Assembly: GCA_019119775.1 (NCBI GenBank) | Contig: DWWL01000025.1 | Span: 1 to 64,000, forward strand | DNA length: 64,000 bases | Direction of reading: 5' to 3' | Origin: Candidatus Lachnoclostridium pullistercoris | GTDB taxonomy: Bacteria > Bacillota > Clostridia > Lachnospirales > Lachnospiraceae | Shown here: positions 1 through 8,917 of the stretch, one piece after another | Layout of the letters: each line of letters begins with the position of its first letter | How positions within the stretch are numbered: position 1 is the stretch's first letter | Made by a program: the position numbers and the translations under genes | The notes under the pieces: model-generated | The model's database searches: none | Told to the model about the DNA's origin: nothing | What the model saw: the letters and a program-made list of their open reading frames with translations, nothing else

Positions 1-42
1 GCTAAGAGCATGAGGCATTTGAGAGGCAGGATTGCTCAATCA

Positions 43-114
43 GGCCCCATGGTCAAGCGGTTAAGACATCGCCCTTTCACGGCGGTAACACGAGTTCGAA
101 TCTCGTTGGGGTCA
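43..114 (+). tRNA. tRNA-Glu (TTC anticodon)
   Basis: Cloverleaf: acceptor GGCCCCA/TGGGGTC, anticodon loop CTTTCAC, T-loop GTTCGAATC. Confidence 0.93.
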
Positions 115-132
115 TTAACCAAAAGCGAATAT

Positions 133-203
133 GGCGACATAGCCAAGCGGTAAGGCGTGGGTCTGCAACACCCTGATCACCGGTTCAAATCCGGTTGTCG
201 CCT
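133..203 (+). tRNA. tRNA-Cys (GCA anticodon)
   Basis: Acceptor GGCGACA/TGTCGCC, anticodon loop TCTGCAAC, T-loop GGTTCAAATCC. Confidence 0.93.
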
Positions 204-308
204 CTCAAGGAATCTCAAAAATTTTGAAGAACCAAAGTTTTTGGGATTTTTTTTGCGTAATTTTGATGTTTGCGCTCGTTTGCGTAATATTTCTGTGGGT
301 AAAGTAAG

Positions 309-342
309 GCCTCTCTGTCTGAAAGATAAAAGACAGAGAGGC
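309..342. terminator. Intrinsic terminator-like hairpin
   Basis: Perfect 12-bp inverted repeat GCCTCTCTGTCT / AGACAGAGAGGC, followed by a T-containing tract. Confidence 0.65.
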
Positions 343-360
343 TTTGATTATTGCTTAACA

Positions 361-675
361 TTATTCCGAGTAAGCAACCGAATGTATAAGTTCAAAAAAT
401 AATTCTTTTTGTTTGGGAGTTAATAATTCCCAGCTGTTTAACAATTCAGATTGTTTGTGATCCAATTCCCGATATGAACCTTCAGAAAAGAATTGAGCCA
501 TGGACATGTCAAAAGCGGTACATATTTTTTCTAAAGAAGAAAGAGATGGAAGCATATTTTTCCGGTACCAGGAAGAGATCGTAGATTGGGGCAGGCCAGA
601 CCGTACCGCAAGCTGATATTCGGTCCAGTTTCGAGCAGTTCTCTGCAAAGTGATTTTCTGAAGAACATCAATCAT
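361..675 (-). CDS. XRE-family helix-turn-helix transcriptional regulator
   Basis: HTH-like N-terminus (TEYQLAVRSGLPQSTISSWYRKNMLPSLSSLEKICTAFDMSMAQFF). Confidence 0.85.
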   Translation of the reverse strand: MIDVLQKITLQRTARNWTEYQLAVRSGLPQSTISSWYRKNMLPSLSSLEKICTAFDMSMAQFFSEGSYRELDHKQSELLNSWELLTPKQKELFFELIHSVAYSE

Positions 676-695
676 TTAGTACCCCCTACCTAAAT

Positions 696-720
696 AATAT
701 CGTTATTATAATACGATATT
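696..720. promoter_or_regulatory. Palindromic operator candidate 1
   Basis: AATATCGT-N9-ACGATATT, perfect 8-bp arms, between the XRE gene and the divergent GTPase gene. Confidence 0.6.
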
Positions 721-739
721 ATGTTGTAAAATAGTTATG

Positions 740-764
740 ATTATCGTATAATTAATACGATAAT
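740..764. promoter_or_regulatory. Palindromic operator candidate 2
   Basis: ATTATCGTA-N7-TACGATAAT, perfect 9-bp arms, shares the ATCGT core with candidate 1. Confidence 0.6.
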
Positions 765-830
765 AGTTATTAAAATTGAATGAATCAAGAAGACGAAACG
801 TGAACCGCAGCTTATGCAGAAAAGGTACTG

Positions 831-2315
831 ATGGAAAGGAATAGAAAAATGGAAAAAATAAGATTTGAAAATGAACAGATTGAGAAGATCTTCAATGAGA
901 AAACAGAACGGCTGAAAAAATTGGCAGAAGAGCCGGTATATAATGAAGCATATTTGTGGGATCAGACGGTGAATCGATATGCGACAACCATGGAGAAAGT
1001 GCGGCGCATTCTGCAGTCAGAGGAATTAAAGAATTATATCAGCTCTAAATTGCTGAAAAATATGGATACATTTCTGAAACGGTGCTCAAATGCGGAATTT
1101 CATATAGCTCTTGTGGGAGCGATTAAGGCGGGAAAATCTACTCTGATCAATGCTCTGCTGGGGTATGAATATGCTTCGACAAAGGTTACGCCTGAGACGG
1201 CAGCACTTACGAAATTCCGGAAAGGAGACCAGAATTATGTAAAAGTTTCTTTTTACTCCGCATATGAATGGGAACGACTTTGGCAGAGCGCCCAAAAAGC
1301 GAAAGCCTCTGTTTTTCTGGAGGAATATGAACAGCTCTCAGCAGATAATGAAAAGGATAAATGGGTTGGCCATGAGGAAGAACAGTTTATCTGTGAAACC
1401 AGGGATCAGCTGGTGAAGGAAATATCCCGGTGGACTTCGTCAAAATCTGCCGGCCATTATTTTGTGAAAGAGGTGGAAGTAGGACTTAAGGATTTTGATC
1501 TGCCGAAAGGCGTGGTGTTAGTGGATACTCCAGGACTGGACGATGTGGTGCAGTATCGTTCCGATATCACAAGAGACTATATTGACCGGGCCAATGCTGT
1601 GCTGGTTTGCGTGAAGTCCGATGCTCTCACTGGGCCGGAGCTGAAGACCATTTACAGTGTATTTGCCAATACGCCCAATAACCGGGAGAAGGTTTATATT
1701 ATTGCGACGCAGCTGGACACATTAAATGATCCGGTTCAAAACTGGAAAGAACAGCGGAAAGAATGGCTGAAATCGCTGAAAGGTAAGGGGGCATATGAAA
1801 GCCTTGAGCTGGCGGAAAAAAATCTGATTGGCGTATCCGCATATCTTTATACACTGCTTCAGAATTATTCGGAGATGCGAGAGGATGATAAGCAGTATTT
1901 AAAATTAGAATCTATTTTGCTGAACCTTGGGATTAGGATTTCCAATATTGAGGATCATAGGGAATTTCTGAATAACTTTACATATATTGGGAAGCTGAAA
2001 AACAAGATTCAGGACGAGGTAGTTGCCAATTACAAAAAGTATCTGAATGAGGATATTCGGAGTTCCTATATGAACTGCAGGGAAGAGATTCAGGAAACTA
2101 TGACAAAGCTTCGCGAGTCTCAGGAGGAAATGATCAGAACAAGCCGGGGCGGAATTGAGGAAATTCGGAAGAAACAGCAGGAATATGAGAAGAAATGTAA
2201 GGAGGCCGAGGCTGACCAAGAGGCTCTGGAGAGTGTGCTGAAGTTATTTAAAGATACCACCAGAAAGCGTGCCAGCGAATTGGAGAAGGCAATTAAATCG
2301 TTGGGAGGGAGATAG
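831..2315 (+). CDS. Dynamin-like large GTPase
   Basis: G1 GAIKAGKSTLINALLG, G3 DTPGLDD, G4-like TQLD, C-terminal coiled coil. Confidence 0.88.
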   Translation: MERNRKMEKIRFENEQIEKIFNEKTERLKKLAEEPVYNEAYLWDQTVNRYATTMEKVRRILQSEELKNYISSKLLKNMDTFLKRCSNAEFHIALVGAIKAGKSTLINALLGYEYASTKVTPETAALTKFRKGDQNYVKVSFYSAYEWERLWQSAQKAKASVFLEEYEQLSADNEKDKWVGHEEEQFICETRDQLVKEISRWTSSKSAGHYFVKEVEVGLKDFDLPKGVVLVDTPGLDDVVQYRSDITRDYIDRANAVLVCVKSDALTGPELKTIYSVFANTPNNREKVYIIATQLDTLNDPVQNWKEQRKEWLKSLKGKGAYESLELAEKNLIGVSAYLYTLLQNYSEMREDDKQYLKLESILLNLGIRISNIEDHREFLNNFTYIGKLKNKIQDEVVANYKKYLNEDIRSSYMNCREEIQETMTKLRESQEEMIRTSRGGIEEIRKKQQEYEKKCKEAEADQEALESVLKLFKDTTRKRASELEKAIKSLGGR

Positions 2316-2318
2316 ATT

Positions 2319-3086
2319 ATGATAGTGCCGATCATTGAAACATTAGGAACTGTGATGGGGACAGCGGGAAAGGCGATTATTCCTGTGGTTTTGGGAGGAA
2401 TCGGCGGCCTGCCGAAGCTGCTGAAAAAGATTTGGGAAAATCTGACCGAAGAACCGGCGAAAGAGGCTGCTTCGTTAAAGGCGGTGAATGATCAGTCTCC
2501 CGTGGCTGATGTGAGCAGAGCAGCCGAAGTGTTTGAAACGTACAAAGATCAGGTGCGGAAAGAAGCGGAGACGATTGAAAATGCGGTAGAAGAAGAGGTG
2601 GAGTACTTCCTGAAGGAAATAACCGCAATGCTTCAGGCAAAGGAGGATGTGCTGTCCCGATATCAGATCCGTCTGCCGAGGATTGAGCGGAAAACCCGAA
2701 AAATCCTCTCAAAAATAAAAGGACGGATAGATCATGAGATCAGCAGGACGGTATCTTTGGATAATCCGGAGTGCAAGCGGATTCTAGCTATGTCTTCCGG
2801 GAGCAGGAAAGAGGAGGAAATGAAGAAATTTTTCCAGAATGCCTTAGAAAGTGCATTGGAAACCGTATGTGATGAAATCAAGGAAATGCTGGAGGAAATC
2901 TTTGAGGAACTGGACGAAGAGATTCCTGGAGCAGTGGAGCGCAGCCGGGAGGAAGTAAAATGGTACAGCCGGGAATTAGAGCAGGTTGATTCGGAAAATT
3001 ATGTAAAAAAAACTGAAAAGATCATGGCGGAGGCAGCCGGTATTGCGGCAGGCTGCGATGTGGTGACGAGATTGATGGAGGGATGA
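2319..3086 (+). CDS. Coiled-coil GTPase-associated protein (uncharacterised)
   Basis: ORF 4 nt downstream of the GTPase; hydrophobic N-terminus then charged helical sequence; shares the SLDNPECKRILAMSSG...MKKF motif with the 3381-3872 ORF. Confidence 0.65.
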   Translation: MIVPIIETLGTVMGTAGKAIIPVVLGGIGGLPKLLKKIWENLTEEPAKEAASLKAVNDQSPVADVSRAAEVFETYKDQVRKEAETIENAVEEEVEYFLKEITAMLQAKEDVLSRYQIRLPRIERKTRKILSKIKGRIDHEISRTVSLDNPECKRILAMSSGSRKEEEMKKFFQNALESALETVCDEIKEMLEEIFEELDEEIPGAVERSREEVKWYSRELEQVDSENYVKKTEKIMAEAAGIAAGCDVVTRLMEG

Positions 3087-3090
3087 TGAT

Positions 3091-3872
3091 GTGGGCTTTT
3101 TGGGAAATTTACTGAACGGCATGAAAAAGAAGGTAAGAGAGGTTGGAAGAAGCATCGGAAGAGCAGTTGAAGGATTTGGCGAGATAACGGGAATTGACTT
3201 TATTGAAAATGCGGGCCGTTCGATACAGGACTTCTGTGCAGAGAGAATTTCCAAGGAAACATCTTACGACAGCCAGGCAGCAGATCTTTATTCCACCAAA
3301 CGTCTTACAGAAATCCTGGTGTCTTTTTCAGATGGGTATTAGATTATGCGGAAAAGATCGAAGAAGCGTGTATACAGGAAGTGGAAAACTGTTATGATGA
3401 TTTTATCCAATTGCTGGAGCAGGCAATGGAAGAAGGAGCAAACAGAGCTGGTTTAAAACGCCTTAAATCGGCAAAAACCAGGATCCGCCGTACGATTAAA
3501 GGAAGTGTCCGGACTCCGCTTGCCAGAAGAATGTCTCTGGATGATACGGAATGCCTGCGGATATTGAAAATGGATTCTGGAACGGAAAAAAAGGACGCTA
3601 TGAAAAAATTTACCCAGAAGGTCATTGATGAAGCACTGAAAAATACGGCAGACCAGGTCAAATTTTCTCTGGAAGAGCAGCTGGAAGATATTGAAGACTA
3701 TCTTACCGGGATTCAGGAAGAACAGCAGAAAGGTTTAAAGGCATTGAAGGAACAGTATGATGCCATGGTAGCAAAAGGGGATCAAGAGGCAACTGACCGG
3801 GAGAAAGAGTGCCTAGAACCGATGATTGTGTTGGAAGAGATCCGGCTGGCAGAGGCACTTTTGCAGGCTTAG
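3091..3872 (+). pseudogene. Frameshifted coiled-coil gene, paralogue of the 2319-3086 product
   Basis: ORF 3091-3342 is followed in another frame by 3381-3872. The second frame stays open back through WVLDYAEKIEEACIQEVENCYDDFIQ, so the two halves join by a -1 shift near the T run at ~3323-3327. Confidence 0.6.
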
Positions 3873-3884
3873 TAAAAAGTATCA

Positions 3885-4356
3885 TTGAAGAAGCAATACG
3901 GCCGCAGAGAAAAGAGGACCAGAATGAAATCAAGGGGTTTTAAAGCCGCTGTGATTCTGGGAGGGATTGGGCTGGCGGAAACTTTGCTGAAAACGGGAGA
4001 AAAAAGCAGTGAACAGATGGAAGACGAAGGATTTTGTAAAACGCCGGGAACTGGCTCGGGTATTCCAGGAAATGAATCAGGAAAGCGACAGGCGACAAGA
4101 AGAAATTCTGCAAAAAATTCAGGAAACCAGGCAGGAAGAAAGCGAGCAGATCGAAAAAGTAAGCAGAGACTTGAGAAAACTGATTGAGTATATGCAGCAG
4201 TTTAATGAAGAAAAATGGAACCGAATGCAGAAAACGGAAGAGAATAGCCAGGATAAGCTTGAAGATATGGAAAAACTTATCAAAATGCTGCTGCTGAATG
4301 AACTTTCTGATGATTTGGAGAAGGGGCTAAAGGAAAGAAATGGAAAAGGATTATGA
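3885..4356 (+). pseudogene. Possible frameshifted small coiled-coil gene
   Basis: ORF 3885-4187 (frame 0) and ORF 4009-4356 (frame 1); the helical coiled-coil-like sequence switches frame near 4010-4030. Confidence 0.4.
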
Positions 4357-4774
4357 ACTGGTTTTAAAGGCGTTGGGGGAAAATACATCCACAACGAATG
4401 AACTATTAAAAATTTTGGATTCAGAACTATCTCTGCCGAACATTCCTACACCTACTTTGGGTGGTGAAGTATTCTGGAATAATATCGCAGAATACGGCGG
4501 CTGGAAGCTGCAGCAGAATATGATCACTCATCATGCCAGAATTTTAAACAGCGATAATGTGAGGATTGCATGGGGAACGATCAATGGCATGATAAAAGCC
4601 ATGGACCGAATGGCTGCCCAGCTACATAAGTATGAGAAGAAGAAAAAGGAAACCTCCGGGGATAGGATTACTTTGATGGAAGAGCTGAAAAAATTAAAAG
4701 AACTGCTGGATATAGGAGCAATTACGCAGCGAGAGTATGACGAAAAGAAAAAAAGGATTATGGACCAGCTGTAA
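4340..4774 (+). CDS. SHOCT-domain-containing protein
   Basis: C-terminal LKKLKELLDIGAITQREYDEKKKRIMDQL matches the SHOCT pattern. Confidence 0.7.
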   Translation: MEKDYELVLKALGENTSTTNELLKILDSELSLPNIPTPTLGGEVFWNNIAEYGGWKLQQNMITHHARILNSDNVRIAWGTINGMIKAMDRMAAQLHKYEKKKKETSGDRITLMEELKKLKELLDIGAITQREYDEKKKRIMDQL

Positions 4775-4796
4775 GACAGGCGATAACATCTTCTAG

Positions 4797-4985
4797 GAAG
4801 AGGATCTGACTCCGGAATGTGGTTATTTTAAGGATACGCTAAAAGAGATACTGCCTCAGCTGGAGGATTATAAATGTCTGCTGGAATAGAAGTATTATCT
4901 GCATCCGGATTTGAAAGAGGTTCCAATGGAAATGAAGGATCTAGCGAAAATTTGGGAGAGAGAGTTTTTCTGTCTGGATGGCTAA
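4797..4985 (+). pseudogene. Decayed coding fragment
   Basis: Frame reads EEDLTPECGYFKDTLKEILPQLEDYKCLLE*KYYLHPDLKEVPMEMKDLAKIWEREFFCLDG* with an internal TAG and no visible start. Confidence 0.45.
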
Positions 4986-5004
4986 CAGAAAGGGGCAACA
5001 TGTT

Positions 5005-5520
5005 ATGGAGCAGAAAGAAATTTATTTAGGAAAACGCCGCTTTATTCAAGAGGGAACGGCAATGGCAGATGAATTCTTTAATCTGGCCAGCAGCGATGAA
5101 TACGCTGCGAAGCGATTATGTGAAAATCGTTGTTATAATCAAGCGGCTTATTTCTATATTCAGTCTATGGAAAAGTATATTAAGGGATATATTTGTCAAA
5201 AGATTAATGTTACAAATGAAACTTATGCCGAAATGTTAAGAGAACTGAAGCATTCTTTGAATGAGACGGTTGATTTGTTGGTCAAGATTATTTCAGGCAA
5301 TGAGGTGGGATTAAAGCAGCAAGTCGAATATCAGCTTAAAGTAGTCATTTTGCGGAATGTTAATTTTTCTGTGATGCACAATGCGGTTAGGTATCCTTAT
5401 TATTATGGGAAACGACAGCAATATTCCGTTACGGATATAAGGAGTGAAGACTGTAAAGTTTTAGAAGAAATTTATGCTAGCCTGAAGAACTATTTAAAGC
5501 AGCTTTCCCTTAGACTGTAA
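5005..5520 (+). CDS. HEPN-like domain protein (putative)
   Basis: YNQAAYFYIQSMEKYIKGYI...LKHSLNETVDLL resembles the HEPN helical pattern; start taken at the internal Met (MEQKEIYLGKRRF). Confidence 0.45.
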   Translation: MEQKEIYLGKRRFIQEGTAMADEFFNLASSDEYAAKRLCENRCYNQAAYFYIQSMEKYIKGYICQKINVTNETYAEMLRELKHSLNETVDLLVKIISGNEVGLKQQVEYQLKVVILRNVNFSVMHNAVRYPYYYGKRQQYSVTDIRSEDCKVLEEIYASLKNYLKQLSLRL

Positions 5521-5614
5521 GTATTCATAACATATATATATTATATCCTTGAACCAATTATAAACATTTCAGAGGAAGCGCCATACGCAAAAGAAGCTCT
5601 GGCGCTGCATCATC

Positions 5615-5710
5615 AGCGGGGACGGAGTGACGTCATATCTGGTTTTTATGAATTCCCATGACGGTACCGGGGCCATTAAGGCCGCCATGACTCTTGTCCG
5701 GGCGGCCTGA
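5615..5710 (+). pseudogene. Fragment resembling a DUF932 (phage/plasmid-like) protein
   Basis: SGDGVTSYLVFMNSHDGTGAIKAAMTLVRAA*; the NSHDGxGAI motif is typical of DUF932. Confidence 0.45.
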
Positions 5711-5823
5711 CAGGCAAGCTTGAAATAGGAGTTCTATTATGTTAATATGAGGTTACATAAAATGAACGAAATAAAGGATAGAGAATAAATGAATCGCATG
5801 AAGGAGGAGATTACAAAGCAGTT

Positions 5824-6678
5824 ATGACCAGTGAAAATAAGACTTGGAAACAGAATCTGGAAGGGCTGGAACGCTCATGAGAGACAATCGGAATCTCCAA
5901 TGACTTTCTGTTCGGAAAACTGATGAGGAAACATCCGGGCTTGTGCCAGAAGCTGCTGCAGAGAATCCTGCCGGAACTTGAAATTGACCATATCGAGGTG
6001 ATGGAAACCCAGAAGAGTATCGATGAAGATATAGACGCACGGAGCGTCCGTCTTGACGCTTATGTAAAAGACGATTCGGAACGAGTCTATTCGATTGAGA
6101 TGCAAATGACGGACACAAAAGAGCTGCCTAAGAGAAGCAGGTACTATTCAGCGATGATTGACCTGCAGCTACTGGATAAAGGAATGCGATACCGGTACCT
6201 GAATGATTCCTATATTATCTTCATCTGCCCCTTTGACTTATATGGAAAGGGAAGGCATATGTATACTTTTGATGGAAGATGCAAAGAGGACCCGGAGCTT
6301 ACGATTGGAGACGGAGCTACCCGTATTTTTCTGAATACGAAAGGGACTATGGAGGATGTGAGCGCAAGTTTGAGGGCATTCCTGGACTATGTGGACGGAA
6401 GGCTGAGCGATGACTCTTTTGTACAGGAACTGGAAGAAGCAGTAGATGAGGCAAAGAAAAATCGAGAATGGAGGCATGAATTTATGACCTTGATGCTAAG
6501 GGATCAGGAGAATATTGAGAAGGGAATCGAATTGGGGCGTACAGAAGGTCGCCAGGAGGGAATCCGTCTGATGGTGTCTGCTCTTCGGGACTTTGGAATT
6601 CCGAAAGAGGAAATCCGCAAGAAGATACAGGAGAAATACCAGCTTACGGAGCAGGAGCTGGAAGTATATTTAAAATAA
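5824..6678 (+). CDS. Rpn/PD-(D/E)XK nuclease family transposase-like protein, N-terminus interrupted by in-frame TGA
   Basis: ORF 5923-6678. Upstream in frame: MTSENKTWKQNLEGLERS-TGA-ETIGISNDFLFGKLMRK, so the first ~18 codons are cut off by TGA at 5878. Confidence 0.7.
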
Positions 6679-6713
6679 CAGGTCGAATATCAGAAATGAT
6701 TGTGATAATATAG

Positions 6714-6746
6714 AGCGGAAGCACGAAATTGAATAGTGCTTCCGCT
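6714..6746. terminator. Intrinsic terminator
   Basis: AGCGGAAGCAC / GTGCTTCCGCT stem then TGCTTTT. Confidence 0.7.
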
Positions 6747-6883
6747 ATGCTTTTAATTATTTTACCATCTTCCGTTCATGAAGTACTGCTGGCTCCCTGG
6801 ATACCCGGAATGCTAAGGATTGTTTGCCCTGGCGGGCCACAGTGTGATATAATTATGGCAGTCAAAGAATAGGAGATGCAGCC

Positions 6884-7762
6884 ATGAACACACGGCAGTT
6901 AATCACATTTATGCAGGTCGTCGAAAAGGGAAACCTTTCTGAGGCTGCTAAGGCATTGTCCCTTTCTCAGCCGGCTGTAACAGGGATTATCAAGAAATTA
7001 GAGTCTGAGTTTGAAGCTGAGCTGTTTATACGCAACGGCAAATCGCTTATCCTAAACAGCCAGGGGCGTCTGCTGTATAAAATGGCCAAAGAGCTGCTGT
7101 TTACTGAGGACCTGGCCCAAATAAGCCTGCAAACCAGCGGCAAGATTCGAAAAAATATCTGCATCGCCATGGATGCGTACAGTGATTACTTTTTTACCCT
7201 CATCGGTGCCTTTTCCCGGCTACACCCAGACTACTGTTTCATTTTTAAATCCAGGGCCTTTTCCATCGGTGCGGACTATTATTCCTCGGCAGATCTTTTT
7301 CTGACCTATGACTATATGATAGGTGGAAGAGAGAAAATTTCTATTGATCTGCAGGATCACCTTTACGCCATTGTGCCGGTAGAGCATCCTTTTGCCTCTC
7401 AGAAAAAACTGAGTCTGCCGGATCTGCAGGATCAATTTTTTGTGTTTTTGAGAGGGGCCAGGCAGGGGCAGTACGAACCCTGCTACAGCGAATGCATCGA
7501 AGCTGGATTCCTGCCAAAAGTCTCTTTGACTGTAGACATACCGGCGGCAAAGTATTCCACGATAGCGGCTGGCTGCGGAATCGGGCTGGTTTACAATACA
7601 AAAATAAAGCTGGCCGAAGCCACTCGCAACTGTATTCTGATCGACTGCGGTGAGGCGGCAGTCAAACAGGCTCTGTGCCTTGTATGGGGAGACAATTTGA
7701 GCGAGGATGCGCTCTGCTTTCTGGAATGGCTGAAAGAATACAGACGGGGAAATCCCGGCTGA
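6884..7762 (+). CDS. LysR-family transcriptional regulator
   Basis: LysR HTH N-terminus (MNTRQLITFMQVVEKGNLSEAAKALSLSQPAVTGIIKKLE). Confidence 0.92.
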   Translation: MNTRQLITFMQVVEKGNLSEAAKALSLSQPAVTGIIKKLESEFEAELFIRNGKSLILNSQGRLLYKMAKELLFTEDLAQISLQTSGKIRKNICIAMDAYSDYFFTLIGAFSRLHPDYCFIFKSRAFSIGADYYSSADLFLTYDYMIGGREKISIDLQDHLYAIVPVEHPFASQKKLSLPDLQDQFFVFLRGARQGQYEPCYSECIEAGFLPKVSLTVDIPAAKYSTIAAGCGIGLVYNTKIKLAEATRNCILIDCGEAAVKQALCLVWGDNLSEDALCFLEWLKEYRRGNPG

Positions 7763-7799
7763 GAAGGCTTTTGGATACTGCGGCAATGAGGGAGGACAT

Positions 7800-8702
7800 A
7801 TGAATATAAAAGCACAGGAGTACTTCATTCAATTAGCTAAATATCAAAATTTTTCCAAGGCGGCAAAGGAACTCTATATTTCGCAGACAGCTCTCAGCAA
7901 GATAATTGCCGGGCTCGAAAAGGAAGTGGGAGAACAGCTTTTTATCCGCAATAAAAACACTGTTTCTTTAAGCAACGCAGGTCTGGCCTACCTGAATTTT
8001 GCCAAAAAGACAGTAGACCTGTACCAGAAATCCAGGAAAGTTGTAAAAGACTCTCTGCTGGAAAAAGGGATTCTGCGCATCGGTCTGACTGCGCTGAACG
8101 ATACTCTTTTTAACGCTATTGGCATCCTGCACCAGCGCTTTCCCTATGCGCAGATTGAACTGTACAGTGATCAGATTTCCGCTGAGGCATTTTCTTCCTC
8201 TCGTCTTGACATGGTTATGCTGCCGGAAGATGAGGCGGGGGATCTGTGCTGCTGCGTAATTGCTGTGCGCAATCAGCTCTATGCCGTCATGAATGTGGAA
8301 CACCGGCTGGCCAGAAACAAGGTTCTGGATTTTTCCGACTTGGAAAATGAGGATCTGATTTTCTCTATTGAGGAGAACGGCCGGTTGGACACGGCTTATG
8401 AATACTGTGTTCATGCCGGCTTTACGCCGAAAGTTTCCTTTTTGTATAACGATTCCAAGTATCAGATGGATCTTATCTTAAATTCTTCCGCAATTGCGAT
8501 CTCTTTCAATCTGTTTCGGATTTTCCGGGAGTCAATGGACGGTCTTATTTCAATTCCGATCAATATCAGCCGGCCAATTCACGATCGACTGGTATTGGCC
8601 TATCATCCGGAAAATAAAAATCCTCTCATTGGCAAGCTGATACATTGCGTCGAATCCGCCCGCATTACCCGACAGAAAGCGCGATATGACACTTTTTTAT
8701 GA
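7800..8702 (+). CDS. LysR-family transcriptional regulator
   Basis: LysR HTH N-terminus (FIQLAKYQNFSKAAKELYISQTALSKIIAGLE). Confidence 0.92.
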   Translation: MNIKAQEYFIQLAKYQNFSKAAKELYISQTALSKIIAGLEKEVGEQLFIRNKNTVSLSNAGLAYLNFAKKTVDLYQKSRKVVKDSLLEKGILRIGLTALNDTLFNAIGILHQRFPYAQIELYSDQISAEAFSSSRLDMVMLPEDEAGDLCCCVIAVRNQLYAVMNVEHRLARNKVLDFSDLENEDLIFSIEENGRLDTAYEYCVHAGFTPKVSFLYNDSKYQMDLILNSSAIAISFNLFRIFRESMDGLISIPINISRPIHDRLVLAYHPENKNPLIGKLIHCVESARITRQKARYDTFL

Positions 8703-8917
8703 ATCATAACGTTTTTTCTCTCGATCTGCTTTTGTTTTCTTCCAGTTTAACTTTTTGTGATATTTCATCAGACTTTTTCATTTCACATCATCCTTTTCTT
8801 TGTGTAAAATAATCTTAAACCAATAAAAATCCAGCTTTATTATATGCTTTTCGAATAAAGCAGCCGCGGCATGTAGCTGGGATTTTATGACATTATGCAA
8901 AAGAAAAGGAGAGAAAA

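Noticed and set aside
157-402. 81-aa + strand ORF
   Set aside because: Overlaps tRNA-Cys and a terminator hairpin; non-protein-like composition.
3320-3335. Programmed -1 ribosomal frameshift in the coiled-coil gene
   Set aside because: The T run does not form a proper X_XXY_YYZ heptamer in the upstream frame and no clear downstream stimulatory structure was seen; mutation or a sequencing indel is more likely.
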